From NCBI RefSeq assembly GCF_002086695.1, contig NZ_MVIH01000008.1, forward strand, positions 185,173 to 249,172: a DNA stretch of 64,000 nucleotides, read 5' to 3'. The position numbers were made by a program, and so were the translations under genes. The notes under the pieces are model-generated. The model was not told the origin of the DNA and searched no databases. It saw only the letters and a program-made list of their open reading frames with translations. The stretch comes from Mycolicibacterium rhodesiae (lineage in GTDB: Bacteria > Actinomycetota > Actinomycetes > Mycobacteriales > Mycobacteriaceae). Below are positions 1-8,234 of this stretch, in pieces (the stretch's first letter is position 1; the number at the start of each line of letters is the position of its first letter).

Positions 1-88
1 CAGGCGCACCGCGACGAGGGTGCGGTCGCCATGCTCCAGCCGTGCCGCGCCGACCGCTCGCCAATCGGTCCTGCGCGGTGGATCGACC

Positions 89-1279
89 TCAGCGCTCCGC
101 GCGTTGATAGGCCGTGACGACCGCCGCTCCGCCGAGGCCGATGTTGTGCTGCAGCGCGGCGGTGACGTTGTCGACCTGACGCTTGTCCGCGGCGCCGCGT
201 AACTGCCAGGTCAGCTCGGCGCACTGGGCCAGACCGGTCGCGCCCAGCGGATGGCCCTTGGAGATAAGGCCGCCCGACGGATTGACCACCCAGCGTCCGC
301 CATAGGTGGTGTCGCCTGCGTCGATCAGCTCGGGAGCCTCGCCCTCACCGCACAGGCCCAGTGCTTCGTACAGCAACAGCTCGTTGGCCGAGAAGCAATC
401 GTGCAACTCGATGACCTGGAAGTCGGCCGGGCCGAGGCCGGACTGGTCGTAAACCTGTTGTGCGGCTTGTACGTTCATGTCGTAGCCGATGATGTTCTTG
501 GCGCTGCCGTCGAAGGTGGACTGGAAATCGGTGGTCATCGCCTGCCCGACGATCTCCACTGCCTGGCCGGCCAGGCCGTGCTTGTCGACAAAGGCCTCGC
601 TGGCCACGATCGCCGCTCCGGAGCCGTCCGAGGTGGGCGAGCACTGCAGCTTGGTCAACGGATCGGAGATCATCTTCGCGCCCAGGATGTCGTCGAGGGT
701 GTACTCCTCCTGGAACTGCGCGTACGGATTGTTCACCGAATGCTTGTGGTTCTTGTAGCCGATCTTGGCGAAATGCTCGGCAGTGGTGCCGTACTTCTTC
801 ATGTGCTCGCGACCCGCCGCGCCGAACATCCACGGCGCCACCGGAAACGTCATCGAGTCGGTCTCGTTGAGGGCGACGATGTGGCGCATCAGCGGCGACT
901 CGCGGTCCTCGGCGCCACCGCCGAGTGAGCCCGGCTGCATCTTCTCGAAGCCCAGGGCAATGGTGCAGTCGGCGAGGCCACCGCGGATGGCCTGCGCAGC
1001 CAGGTACAGCGCCGTCGAGCCGGTCGAACAGTTGTTGTTGACGTTGACGATCGGGATGCCGGTCATGCCGAGTTCGTAGAGCGCACGCTGCCCGGAGGTC
1101 GAGTCACCCGAGCAGTAGCCGACGTACCCCTGCTGCACCTCGGCGTAGTCGATGCCGGCGTCGGCCAGCGCCTTGGTGCCTGACTCGTTGGCCATCTGGG
1201 GGTAGTCCCAGCCTTCTCGGCGGCCCGGCTTCTCGAACTTGGTCATCCCGACCCCGACGACGAACACCCTGTTCGGCAT
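89..1279 (-). CDS. Lipid-transfer (SCP-x) type thiolase, Ltp1-like
   Basis: 396-residue thiolase of the lipid-transfer protein / SCP-x branch, expected to cleave or condense acyl-CoA thioesters in the cytosol. The active-site Cys is in NNNCSTGS (about residue 84), HDCFSANE is near residue 300 and the C-terminal GHPLGATG loop is near 350. The ATG at 1279 is preceded by GGAAGG; the frame stays open upstream, but that part is not thiolase-like. It is divergent from the reductase at 1362 across an 82-bp gap containing a KstR-type motif, so a sterol or side-chain beta-oxidation role is plausible. Similarity to M. tuberculosis Ltp1 is from memory; the substrate is unknown. Confidence 0.9.
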   Translation of the reverse strand: MPNRVFVVGVGMTKFEKPGRREGWDYPQMANESGTKALADAGIDYAEVQQGYVGYCSGDSTSGQRALYELGMTGIPIVNVNNNCSTGSTALYLAAQAIRGGLADCTIALGFEKMQPGSLGGGAEDRESPLMRHIVALNETDSMTFPVAPWMFGAAGREHMKKYGTTAEHFAKIGYKNHKHSVNNPYAQFQEEYTLDDILGAKMISDPLTKLQCSPTSDGSGAAIVASEAFVDKHGLAGQAVEIVGQAMTTDFQSTFDGSAKNIIGYDMNVQAAQQVYDQSGLGPADFQVIELHDCFSANELLLYEALGLCGEGEAPELIDAGDTTYGGRWVVNPSGGLISKGHPLGATGLAQCAELTWQLRGAADKRQVDNVTAALQHNIGLGGAAVVTAYQRAER

Positions 1280-1326
1280 AACAATCCTTCCGTCTGCAGT
1301 GACGATCCCGCTAGTGTAGACCCGGC

Positions 1327-1340
1327 TGTAACACGTTCTA
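1327..1340. promoter_or_regulatory. Candidate KstR operator
   Basis: The 14 bases TGTAACACGTTCTA fit the published KstR consensus TnnAACnnGTTnnA at every fixed position. The site lies between the divergent starts of the thiolase (1279) and the reductase (1362). KstR represses cholesterol catabolism genes in mycobacteria and rhodococci, so both flanking genes may belong to that regulon. Confidence 0.5.
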
Positions 1341-1361
1341 GTTTTCTGCGGAGGAGCACCA

Positions 1362-2420
1362 GTGACGTTGCGAGTCGTGCAGTGGGCAACCGGGTCGGTC
1401 GGGGTCGCGGCGATCAAGGGTGTGCGCGAACATCCCGAACTCGAACTGGCCGGCTGCTGGGTGCATTCCCCGGACAAGGCCGGCAAGGACGTCGGCGAGA
1501 TCATCGGTACCGATCCGCTGGGCGTCACGGCCACCAACAGCATCGACGACATCCTCGCCCTGGACGCCGACGCGGTGATCTACGCGCCGCTGCTGCCCAA
1601 TGTCGAGGAAGTGACCGCACTGCTGCGCTCGGGCAAGAACGTGGTCAGTCCGCTGGGCTGGTTCTACCCGAGTGAATCCGAAGCCGCCCCGCTGGAGGCC
1701 GCCGCGCACGAAGGCAACGTCACCCTGCACGGCGCAGGTATCGGACCGGGTGCGGCCACCGAGCTGTTCCCACTGCTGCTGTCGGTGATGTCCACCGGGG
1801 TGACCTACGTTCGCGCCGAGGAGTTCTCCGACCTTCGGACCTACGGTGCACCCGACGTGCTGCGCCACGTGATGGGCTTCGGCGGGACGCCCGAGAGCGC
1901 GTTGACCGGACCGATGCAGAAGCTGCTCAACGGTGGCTTCTTCCAATCGGTTCGGCTCATCGTCGACCGCCTCGGTTTTGCCGCCGAGCCCCAGATCCGC
2001 ACATCCCAGGAGGTGGCCGTCGCGACCGCCCCCATCGACTCGCCGATGGGGGTCATCGAACCCGGCCAGGTGGCCGGGCGGCGCTTCCACTGGGATGCCG
2101 TGGTCACCAACACCATCGTCGTGCGCATCACCGTCAACTGGCTGATGGGTGAGGAAAACCTCGATCCGGCATGGTCTTTCGGGCCGGCGGGGGAGCGCTA
2201 CGAGATGGAGGTGCGCGGCAACCCGAACACCTTCGTCACGGTCAAGGGCTGGCAGCCGGAGAGCGTCGAGGAAGGATTGGTCAGCAACCCGGGTGTGGTG
2301 GCCACCGCGGCGCACTGCGTCAACTCCGTGCCGGCGACCTGTGCCGCCGCGCCGGGCATCGCCGGCTTCTTCGACCTGCCGCCGATCACCGGACGCGCAG
2401 CGCCTCAGCTCGCGCGCTGA
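1362..2420 (+). CDS. NAD(P)-dependent amine dehydrogenase-like / dihydrodipicolinate-reductase-fold protein
   Basis: 352 residues with an N-terminal Rossmann fold (VVQWATGSVG, residues 5-14) of the dihydrodipicolinate reductase type, and the all-mycobacterial C-terminal part typical of 2,4-diaminopentanoate-dehydrogenase-like proteins. Such proteins are expected to oxidise or reduce an amine or keto substrate with NAD(P); no substrate is established. The GTG start is preceded by GGAGGAG at 1350. It is divergent from the thiolase around the KstR-type motif, and the SRPBCC gene follows 14 bp later. Confidence 0.8.
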   Translation: MTLRVVQWATGSVGVAAIKGVREHPELELAGCWVHSPDKAGKDVGEIIGTDPLGVTATNSIDDILALDADAVIYAPLLPNVEEVTALLRSGKNVVSPLGWFYPSESEAAPLEAAAHEGNVTLHGAGIGPGAATELFPLLLSVMSTGVTYVRAEEFSDLRTYGAPDVLRHVMGFGGTPESALTGPMQKLLNGGFFQSVRLIVDRLGFAAEPQIRTSQEVAVATAPIDSPMGVIEPGQVAGRRFHWDAVVTNTIVVRITVNWLMGEENLDPAWSFGPAGERYEMEVRGNPNTFVTVKGWQPESVEEGLVSNPGVVATAAHCVNSVPATCAAAPGIAGFFDLPPITGRAAPQLAR

Positions 2421-2421
2421 C

Positions 2422-2427
2422 TATTCT
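2422..2427 (+). promoter_or_regulatory. -10 box, leaderless SRPBCC gene
   Basis: TATTCT ends 7 nt before the ATG at 2435, leaving room for transcription to begin at the start codon. No Shine-Dalgarno sequence is present. Confidence 0.35.
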
Positions 2428-2434
2428 TGGCGAG

Positions 2435-2908
2435 ATGGCTCACCCCCTCGTCGTCGCGCAGTCCCGCGCCATTCCCGTCGCGGTACCGGATGCGTTCGCC
2501 AAGACGCTGCCGATGCCGCTTCCCCAGTTGTTCCACCGCTGGTATGGACCGATCCCGCCGATCAAAGCCGTGCACGACCAGACCGGCGACTGGTCAGCGG
2601 TGGGGCAGACCCGCACCATCGCCCTGCTCGGGGGCGGCGGCATGCGGGAGACACTCACCCGCATGGATGCTCCCACTGCATTCGGCTACACCCTCACCGA
2701 CGTCCGCGGCGCGATGGCGCCGCTGATCGATCACGTCGAGGGGCTCTGGAAGTTCAGCGAACGCGGCACCGGCACGAATGTGACGTGGCAATGGACCTTG
2801 CACCCCAAGTCGGCGCTGACCGCGCCGTTGCTCCCGGTGTTCGCCCGGATCTGGCGCGGTTACGCCAACCAGGCCCTGGCCACCCTCTCGGATCATCTGC
2901 TGAGCTAG
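2435..2908 (+). CDS. SRPBCC family protein
   Basis: 157-residue single-domain protein resembling the mycobacterial polyketide cyclase / START-like (SRPBCC) family, which binds hydrophobic ligands in a helix-grip cavity. The ATG at 2435 is chosen because the family-like sequence starts there and a -10 box lies 7 nt upstream. The stop shares the palindrome CTAG with the stop of the converging acyl-CoA dehydrogenase. No catalytic role can be assigned. Confidence 0.75.
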   Translation: MAHPLVVAQSRAIPVAVPDAFAKTLPMPLPQLFHRWYGPIPPIKAVHDQTGDWSAVGQTRTIALLGGGGMRETLTRMDAPTAFGYTLTDVRGAMAPLIDHVEGLWKFSERGTGTNVTWQWTLHPKSALTAPLLPVFARIWRGYANQALATLSDHLLS

Positions 2909-4077
2909 GAGCCCAGCAACGCCGCAGGCCCGCGTTGCATCAGCTGGCGCCCGATGATGATCCGCTGAATCTCGCTGGCGCCCTCCCAGATTCGCTCCAC
3001 CCGCAGCTCGCGGAACATCCGCTCTGCGATGTTCTCACGCATGTATCCACGCCCGCCGAAGATCTGCACCGCCCGATCGGCGACCCGGCCGGCCATCTCC
3101 GAGCAGTACAGCTTGGCCATCGAGGCCTGCCCGTGCAGTGCCTTGCGGTCGAGCCCGGCGTCGATCCCGCGGGCCACCTCGTAGAGCATGCTTCGCGCGG
3201 CGAACAGCTCGGTGGCACTGTCGGCGAGCATGCCGGCCACCAACTGGTATTCACCGAGCGGCTTGCCGTCCACAATGCGATCCGTTGCGAACGCGGTCAT
3301 CTCGTCGACCAGACGTTGAGCGGCACCCACGCAGCGGGAGGCCACCATGATCCGCTCGAACCGGAACCAGTCCTGCGTGAACGTCATACCTTCGCCCTCG
3401 GCGCCGACCAGATGGGTCGTCGGCACCCGGACGTCGGTGAACGACACGATCGGATGCTCGTCGGGAATGTTGTGCGAATAGTGCGGCGTGCGTACCACCT
3501 CGACCCCGGGCCACGGCAGGTCCACCACCAGCAGCACATGGTCACCCTCATTGGGGCCGCCGACCAGAACCGCTTGGACGAAGACGTACTCGGCCAGATT
3601 GAACGACGTGACGTGCCACTTGATTCCGTTGATCACGTACTCGTCGCCCTCGCGGCGCGCGGTGGTCTCCAGTGCCGATACGTCGGAGCCGGCGAATTCC
3701 TCGGTGATGGCGTACGCCTCGTGCTTCTCGCCGCGCACCGCAGGTAGCAGCCAGCGCTGCCTTTGGTATTCGGTGGCCACCTCGGCCCACCACTGCGGCG
3801 GGGTGTGCATCACCCAGGCGATCGCGTTGGTCACCCTGCCGACCTGCTCCTGGACCAGAACCTGTTGCAGCGCAGTGAATCCCGGTCCACCCACCGAGGT
3901 GGGCATGTTGGTGGCGTACAGGCCCAGTTCGATCGCCCTGGCATGATGCTCGGCGGTCAGCTCCTTGGGTAGCTGGCCGCCGGACATCTCGGCATCCACC
4001 TCGTAGGGGATCAGGGTGTCGACGAATTCGCGGGCGGTGTTCTGGATCCGCAGGTCTTCGGCTGTCAACCCGTACAT
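2905..4077 (-). CDS. Acyl-CoA dehydrogenase
   Basis: 390-residue FAD acyl-CoA dehydrogenase of ordinary length, introducing the alpha-beta double bond into an acyl-CoA. The C-terminal half shows the typical FGGRGY motif and RIWEGASEIQR, where the Glu of EGAS matches the catalytic base of short-chain family members. The ATG at 4077 follows a spacer of about 30 bp from the TetR-type operator at 4107-4126, so it is probably co-regulated with the divergent flavin oxidoreductase. The stop overlaps that of the SRPBCC gene by 4 bp. Confidence 0.92.
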   Translation of the reverse strand: MYGLTAEDLRIQNTAREFVDTLIPYEVDAEMSGGQLPKELTAEHHARAIELGLYATNMPTSVGGPGFTALQQVLVQEQVGRVTNAIAWVMHTPPQWWAEVATEYQRQRWLLPAVRGEKHEAYAITEEFAGSDVSALETTARREGDEYVINGIKWHVTSFNLAEYVFVQAVLVGGPNEGDHVLLVVDLPWPGVEVVRTPHYSHNIPDEHPIVSFTDVRVPTTHLVGAEGEGMTFTQDWFRFERIMVASRCVGAAQRLVDEMTAFATDRIVDGKPLGEYQLVAGMLADSATELFAARSMLYEVARGIDAGLDRKALHGQASMAKLYCSEMAGRVADRAVQIFGGRGYMRENIAERMFRELRVERIWEGASEIQRIIIGRQLMQRGPAALLGS

Positions 4078-4106
4078 TCGCGGTACTCTCCGCTCGCTGG
4101 AAGCTC

Positions 4107-4126
4107 TTGACTGAGCGTTCAGTCTA
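4107..4126. promoter_or_regulatory. TetR-type operator, copy 1
   Basis: TTGACTGAGCGTTCAGTCTA contains the inverted repeat GACTGA-4 bp-TCAGTC (4109-4124). It lies between the divergent acyl-CoA dehydrogenase and DAO genes. The same 20 bases recur exactly at 15275-15294, and with three differences at 11942-11961 beside the tetR gene. It is inferred to be the binding site of the TetR protein encoded at 12022. Confidence 0.75.
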
Positions 4127-4143
4127 TGCCACGGTCTTGAGGT

Positions 4144-5340
4144 ATGGCCAGCAGTCGCGGTGCAGACGTCGTGGTCGTCGGTGGTGGAACCGTCGGGGCG
4201 TGGACGGCCGTGCAATTGGCCGAACGCGACGCGGGCCGGGTTGTGCTCCTGGAGGCGCAGACACTCGGTGACGGGGCCAGCAGCCGCGCCGCCGGAATGG
4301 TGCGCGCGCAAGGCGGCACCGAGACCGCGATCCGGTTGGGGCTGCGCAGCCAGGAGTTCTACTCCACCAGCGGGGACCGCTACCCACTGGACTGCGGCTT
4401 CGTGGCGCAGGGCTACCTGATGCCGTGCTTCACCGATGCCGAAGTGCACCAGGCGCACGATCGGATTGCGTTGCAGCGCCGGCTGGGACTGGCCGTGGAG
4501 TGGCTGTCCAGTTCTGATATCGACGACCGGCACACGGGTTTGGCGCCCGGGGTGACCGCAGGCGGTTCGTACGCACCCGGCGACGGATACATCAACGCGC
4601 CACGCAACGTACTCGCCTATGCCGCGGCGCTGACCGCGCACCGAGTGGATGTCCGGGAACGCTGCAGCTTCACCGGTCTACGGGTGGCCAACGGGCGGGT
4701 GGTCGGCGTCGATACCTCAGACGGTCCGATCGACACCAACCGCGTCGTGCTCACGGGTGGGCCGATGCTCGGTGACGTCGGCGCGACCGCAGGGGGACGC
4801 ATCCCGGCGGGCGGTACCCGCCACCAGGTTGTGGTCACCGAACCATTGCGTGACGCCGACATCGATGAACTGCCCATGGTGTTCGACGTCAGCGAGGGAA
4901 TCTACTGGCGTCCCGGCGAATTCGGTGGCGTGCTGTGGGGGATGAGCAATCCGGCCGAACGTCCTGGTGAGGCAACCGAGTTCGACTGGAGCTACTACCA
5001 GAAGGCGTTGGCACGCATCGAGTCGCTGTTTCCCGCGGTGCGCGGGCTGGGGCTTCGGCGCGTATGGGCGGCGACGATCGACTACACCGGAGATCATCTG
5101 CCGATACTGGGTCCGCTGCTGACCGACGACGGTGCGGTGGACGGCACCGTGGTGGCCAGTCCGGCGGGGCACGGCATGATGTGGGGCCCTGCGGTCGCCG
5201 AGGCGGCCGCGGACCTGACGCTCACGGGTAGGTGTGACTGGCTGGACCTGACCGACCTCGGTTTGGACCGCTTCGATGCCGACGGCAACAGCCGGCTCGA
5301 CCCCGAACCGATCTCTCTGCCATTTCCCGAACACGCCTGA
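4144..5340 (+). CDS. FAD-dependent DAO-family oxidoreductase
   Basis: 398-residue flavoprotein of the D-amino-acid oxidase / sarcosine oxidase beta-subunit fold. The dinucleotide motif VVVGGGTVGAW is at residues 10-20, the second GASSRAAGMVR signature near 45-55, and the C-terminal DHLPILGPL / GHGMMWGP FAD-contact segment is present. Members oxidise amines or N-methyl amino acids to imines with release of aldehyde and ammonia or amine. It starts 17 bp after the TetR-type operator and is followed at 19 bp by a cupin gene, a common pairing in amine-oxidation loci. The substrate is not deducible. Confidence 0.88.
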   Translation: MASSRGADVVVVGGGTVGAWTAVQLAERDAGRVVLLEAQTLGDGASSRAAGMVRAQGGTETAIRLGLRSQEFYSTSGDRYPLDCGFVAQGYLMPCFTDAEVHQAHDRIALQRRLGLAVEWLSSSDIDDRHTGLAPGVTAGGSYAPGDGYINAPRNVLAYAAALTAHRVDVRERCSFTGLRVANGRVVGVDTSDGPIDTNRVVLTGGPMLGDVGATAGGRIPAGGTRHQVVVTEPLRDADIDELPMVFDVSEGIYWRPGEFGGVLWGMSNPAERPGEATEFDWSYYQKALARIESLFPAVRGLGLRRVWAATIDYTGDHLPILGPLLTDDGAVDGTVVASPAGHGMMWGPAVAEAAADLTLTGRCDWLDLTDLGLDRFDADGNSRLDPEPISLPFPEHA

Positions 5341-5359
5341 CAGGAAAGGTTTTCCTCAT

Positions 5360-5707
5360 ATGACCGCTGCTGTGCTGACTACTGTCCTGGCCCAGGCGGC
5401 CGACGCCGAACTCGAGGATTGGGGCCCGTTGGAGGAGGCCACCGGGGACCCGATGGCGACGCACGGTATCGAGGTGTGGGTCGATGGCGACAAGTCGGCC
5501 GGCATCTGGCAATGCGCCCCCGGCCCGTCGCACTGGACGCTCGAGATCAACGAGATGATCTATGTGGTGTCCGGACGGATGACCGTCACCCCCGACGGCG
5601 GCGAGCCCAGCGAAGTCGGCGCCGGTGACCTCGCGGTCTTCCCGGTCGGCTGGACCGGTACGTGGGTGATCCACGAGACGCTGCGCAAAGCCTACGCCAT
5701 GTTCTGA
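5360..5707 (+). CDS. Cupin-domain protein (DUF861-like)
   Basis: 115-residue single cupin barrel with the EMIYVVSGRMTVTPDGGE first motif and a GDLAVFPVGWTGTW second motif, as in the DUF861 / EutQ-like group often found next to DAO-family amine oxidases. The ATG at 5360 has a weak AGGAAAGG upstream. It probably shares a transcript with the DAO gene. The function of this group in amine loci is not established. Confidence 0.8.
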   Translation: MTAAVLTTVLAQAADAELEDWGPLEEATGDPMATHGIEVWVDGDKSAGIWQCAPGPSHWTLEINEMIYVVSGRMTVTPDGGEPSEVGAGDLAVFPVGWTGTWVIHETLRKAYAMF

Positions 5708-5813
5708 GTCGGATAACCGCTGCGTCGCAACCTAACTCACACCGGCCGCCACGGCGAACGCCGCTGCGCTCAGTCTCTTCACGCCATCGCTTTTCGGGAG
5801 TTGAATCGGATCG

Positions 5814-7034
5814 TCACCGGGCGCCCATAAGATGCTCAATCGCCAGCTGTTGCAGTCGTACGAAGCCGAAACCCTTTGCACCGAAATAAGAATCGGGCTC
5901 GAAGTCCTCATAAGCTGAGTGATCGGCCAACAGTTCCCGGTAGGTTTCGCCAGGGTCGAGCGTGGGCTGGCGAAGCTCGGCCACCCGGGCGGCGGCCATT
6001 GCTTCGGCGACCTCGGGGTCGGACCGGAATGCCTGGGCGCGTTGCTTGAGGAGAAGGTACATGCGCATATTCGCCGCGGCCGACGCCCACACGCCGTCGA
6101 TGTCCTCGGTTCGACTGGGCTTGTAGTCGAAGTGCCGCGGACCGGTATAGCTCGGTGAGCCGTCGACACCGCCATTTTCCAATAGGTCCACCAGTGAGAA
6201 CGCGTTGGCCAGGTCGCCGTGGCCGAAAACCAGATCCTGGTCGAACTTGATCCCGCGCTGACCGTTGAGGTCGATATGAAACAGCTTGCCGCTGTATAGG
6301 GCCTGGCTGATGCCGTGCATGAAGTTGAGCCCGGCCATCTGCTCGTGGCCGGTCTCCGGGTTGACGCCCACCAGCTGTGGGTGGGCCAGGGTCTCGATGA
6401 AGGCCAGCGCGTGGCCGACGGTCGGTAACAAGATGTCACCGCGGGGTTCGTTGGGCTTGGGTTCGATCGCGAACCGTAGCGAATATTTGTTGTCAATAAC
6501 GTACTGGGACAACAGGTTCAAGGCTTCGCGATAGCGCTCGAACGCCGCCCGGACATCCTTGGCGCTGTCGTACTCACTACCCTCACGTCCGCCCCACATC
6601 ACGAAGGTCTCGGCGCCGAGCTCGGCGGCCAAGTCGATATTGCGCAGTGTCTTGCGGAGTGCGAATCGCCGGACCGCACGATCATTGCTGGTGAAGGCGC
6701 CATCCTTGAATACCGGGTGACTGAACAGGTTCGTGGTGACCATCGGTACGACCAACCCGCTTGAACTCAGCGCGGCAGTGAGGCGGCTGATCGCGTGCCG
6801 GCGCTGGTCGTCGGATGAGCCGAACGGGAACAGGTCGTCGTCGTGGAAGGTCAACCCAGAGGCACCGAGATCGGCCAGCCGTTCGACAGCCTCGACGGCA
6901 TCCAGCGGTGGACGGGTGGCCACCCCGAACGGGTCGTTGGCCGGCCATCCGACGGTCCACAGTCCGAAGGAGAACTTGTCAGAGGGCTGTGGGGTCAGTT
7001 CGGCGGCGGTGGCGAGGGACTCGAGGATGGACAC
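5814..7034 (-). CDS. xylA: Xylose isomerase
   Basis: 406-residue xylose isomerase of the actinobacterial type, interconverting D-xylose and D-xylulose with two divalent metals. The SDKFSFGLWTVGW segment (residues 18-30), the active His and Asp in TFHDDD (H64, D67), the Glu and Lys in AIEPKPNEPRGD, the metal ligands in NPETGHEQMAG and FHIDLNGQ, and DQDLVFGHGDL are all present. The GTG at 7034 is chosen because AGGAG precedes it at 6 nt; the in-frame ATG at 7070 falls inside the promoter and operator. No xylulokinase gene is in view. It is divergent from the ROK regulator. Confidence 0.92.
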   Translation of the reverse strand: MSILESLATAAELTPQPSDKFSFGLWTVGWPANDPFGVATRPPLDAVEAVERLADLGASGLTFHDDDLFPFGSSDDQRRHAISRLTAALSSSGLVVPMVTTNLFSHPVFKDGAFTSNDRAVRRFALRKTLRNIDLAAELGAETFVMWGGREGSEYDSAKDVRAAFERYREALNLLSQYVIDNKYSLRFAIEPKPNEPRGDILLPTVGHALAFIETLAHPQLVGVNPETGHEQMAGLNFMHGISQALYSGKLFHIDLNGQRGIKFDQDLVFGHGDLANAFSLVDLLENGGVDGSPSYTGPRHFDYKPSRTEDIDGVWASAAANMRMYLLLKQRAQAFRSDPEVAEAMAAARVAELRQPTLDPGETYRELLADHSAYEDFEPDSYFGAKGFGFVRLQQLAIEHLMGAR

Positions 7035-7050
7035 GGCGACTTCTCCTAGA

Positions 7051-7072
7051 TTTGTTCTGACGCCGAACATAA
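7051..7072. promoter_or_regulatory. Candidate XylR (ROK) operator
   Basis: TTTGTTC and GAACATAA form an imperfect inverted repeat with a 7-bp spacer, overlapping the xylA -10 box. That position suits repression by the divergently encoded ROK protein; binding is inferred. Confidence 0.4.
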
Positions 7073-7095
7073 GATGTGCGCTGCGCCACTGTCAA
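7066..7095 (-). promoter_or_regulatory. xylA promoter
   Basis: On the minus strand TTGACA (7090-7095) and TATGTT (7066-7071) are separated by 18 bp, a near-consensus vegetative promoter reading toward xylA. Confidence 0.6.
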
Positions 7096-7142
7096 TGCCC
7101 CGCGGCGTCTGCCGACGAGGAAAACCGGAAAGGGTGGCATCT

Positions 7143-8234
7143 GTGACCCGTGCAGGGAGAATCGGCTCCAATACCGACGACGTCCGCAGGCGGAACCTGT
7201 CGGTGGTGCTGACGCTGGTCCATCGGCATGGGGCGCTCAGTCGTGCCGAGCTGACCCGGCGCACCGGACTCTCCCGCTCGACGGTCAAGGATCTGGTCGA
7301 ACAACTCGCCGAGCTGGCGTTGGTTGCCGAAATCCAAGCTGCCGTCCCGCAAGTCGGCCGGCCCAGTCCCATCGTCTCCCCGCAGCCCAAGACGCTGTGT
7401 GTCGCGATCAACCCCGAGACGGATGCCGTCACCGTCGGCTTGGTGGCGCTGGGCGGGACGGTGCTGCAGACGCGCCGTTATCCCACCGACGGTGCACCGA
7501 CTCCCGGGGCTGCGGTGGCGATCGCGAAGTCCGCGGTCGACGAGCTTCGCTCGCAGCTGGAACCCGGATGTGACATCGCTGCCATCGGCGCCGCGGTGCC
7601 CGGGTTGGTGCACGGTGGTTCGGCAGTACGGTTGGCGCCACACCTGGAGTGGCACGACGCCGACTTCGGCCACATGCTTCACGTCGCCACCGATTTACCG
7701 GTGTTCGCGGCCAACGATGCGAATGCCGGGGCCATTGCCGAGCACATCTTCGGCAGGCATCACAACGCCGACCACATGATCTATGTCAACGGCGGCCCGG
7801 GCGGCATCGGCGCGGGTTTCGTGGTGGCCGGTGAGCTGCTCGAGGGGCTGGCGGGGTATGCCGGGGAACTGGGGCATACCTACGTCGGCGGTGATGCACA
7901 GTGTCATTGCGGAAACATCGGATGCCTGGAAACCCAGGTGAGCCAGGGCGGGGGCGCCATCGACCGCCAGGCCAGGTACCTGGCGATCGCACTGAGCAAC
8001 GCGGTCAACATGCTCAACCCGGGGCTGATCGTGCTCGGCGGATTCCTGCGGGCATTTCCCGAGCTTGCCGGTGAGTTACTGGCAGCTGAGATGGCGCGAC
8101 ACAGCCTGCGCGCCGCGCACAATCTGGTACGCGTGGTGCCGGCATCACTGGGGGCCGAGACACTGATGATCGGTGCGGCCGAGCTAGCCTTCGCGCCACT
8201 GCTGGCCGACCCGGCGGCAGTAGCTTCCGCTTAA
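7143..8234 (+). CDS. ROK-family transcriptional regulator (XylR-like)
   Basis: 363 residues. An N-terminal winged helix-turn-helix (LSRAELTRRTGLSRSTVKDL, about residues 32-51) is followed by a ROK sugar-kinase-like domain with the zinc signature CHCGNIGCLE near residue 260. ROK repressors of this layout respond to sugars, and the divergent xylose isomerase makes xylose the likely inducer. The GTG at 7143 is preferred: it has GGAAAGGG upstream, and the N-terminal extension from the ATG at 7074 does not look like protein sequence. The stop shares TTAA with the converging acyl-CoA synthetase. Confidence 0.85.
   Translation: MTRAGRIGSNTDDVRRRNLSVVLTLVHRHGALSRAELTRRTGLSRSTVKDLVEQLAELALVAEIQAAVPQVGRPSPIVSPQPKTLCVAINPETDAVTVGLVALGGTVLQTRRYPTDGAPTPGAAVAIAKSAVDELRSQLEPGCDIAAIGAAVPGLVHGGSAVRLAPHLEWHDADFGHMLHVATDLPVFAANDANAGAIAEHIFGRHHNADHMIYVNGGPGGIGAGFVVAGELLEGLAGYAGELGHTYVGGDAQCHCGNIGCLETQVSQGGGAIDRQARYLAIALSNAVNMLNPGLIVLGGFLRAFPELAGELLAAEMARHSLRAAHNLVRVVPASLGAETLMIGAAELAFAPLLADPAAVASA

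Noticed and set aside
1..88. Open minus-strand frame reading ...DPPRRTDWRAVGAARLEHGDRTLVAVRL downstream of the thiolase
   Set aside because: The frame looks protein-like but no start codon with a ribosome site could be placed, and only about 28 codons are visible, so it is not called as a gene.
251..928. 225-codon plus-strand frame opposite the thiolase
   Set aside because: Shadow of the real thiolase gene in high-GC DNA; composition is not protein-like and it has no ribosome site.
2149..3747. 532-codon plus-strand frame across the reductase end and the acyl-CoA dehydrogenase
   Set aside because: Arg/Pro/Ser-rich frame antisense to recognisable genes; artefact of GC-biased third positions.
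4144..5340. Calling the DAO gene a sarcosine oxidase or gamma-glutamylputrescine oxidase
   Set aside because: The fold is clear but the substrate-specific residues cannot be told by eye; context fits several amines.
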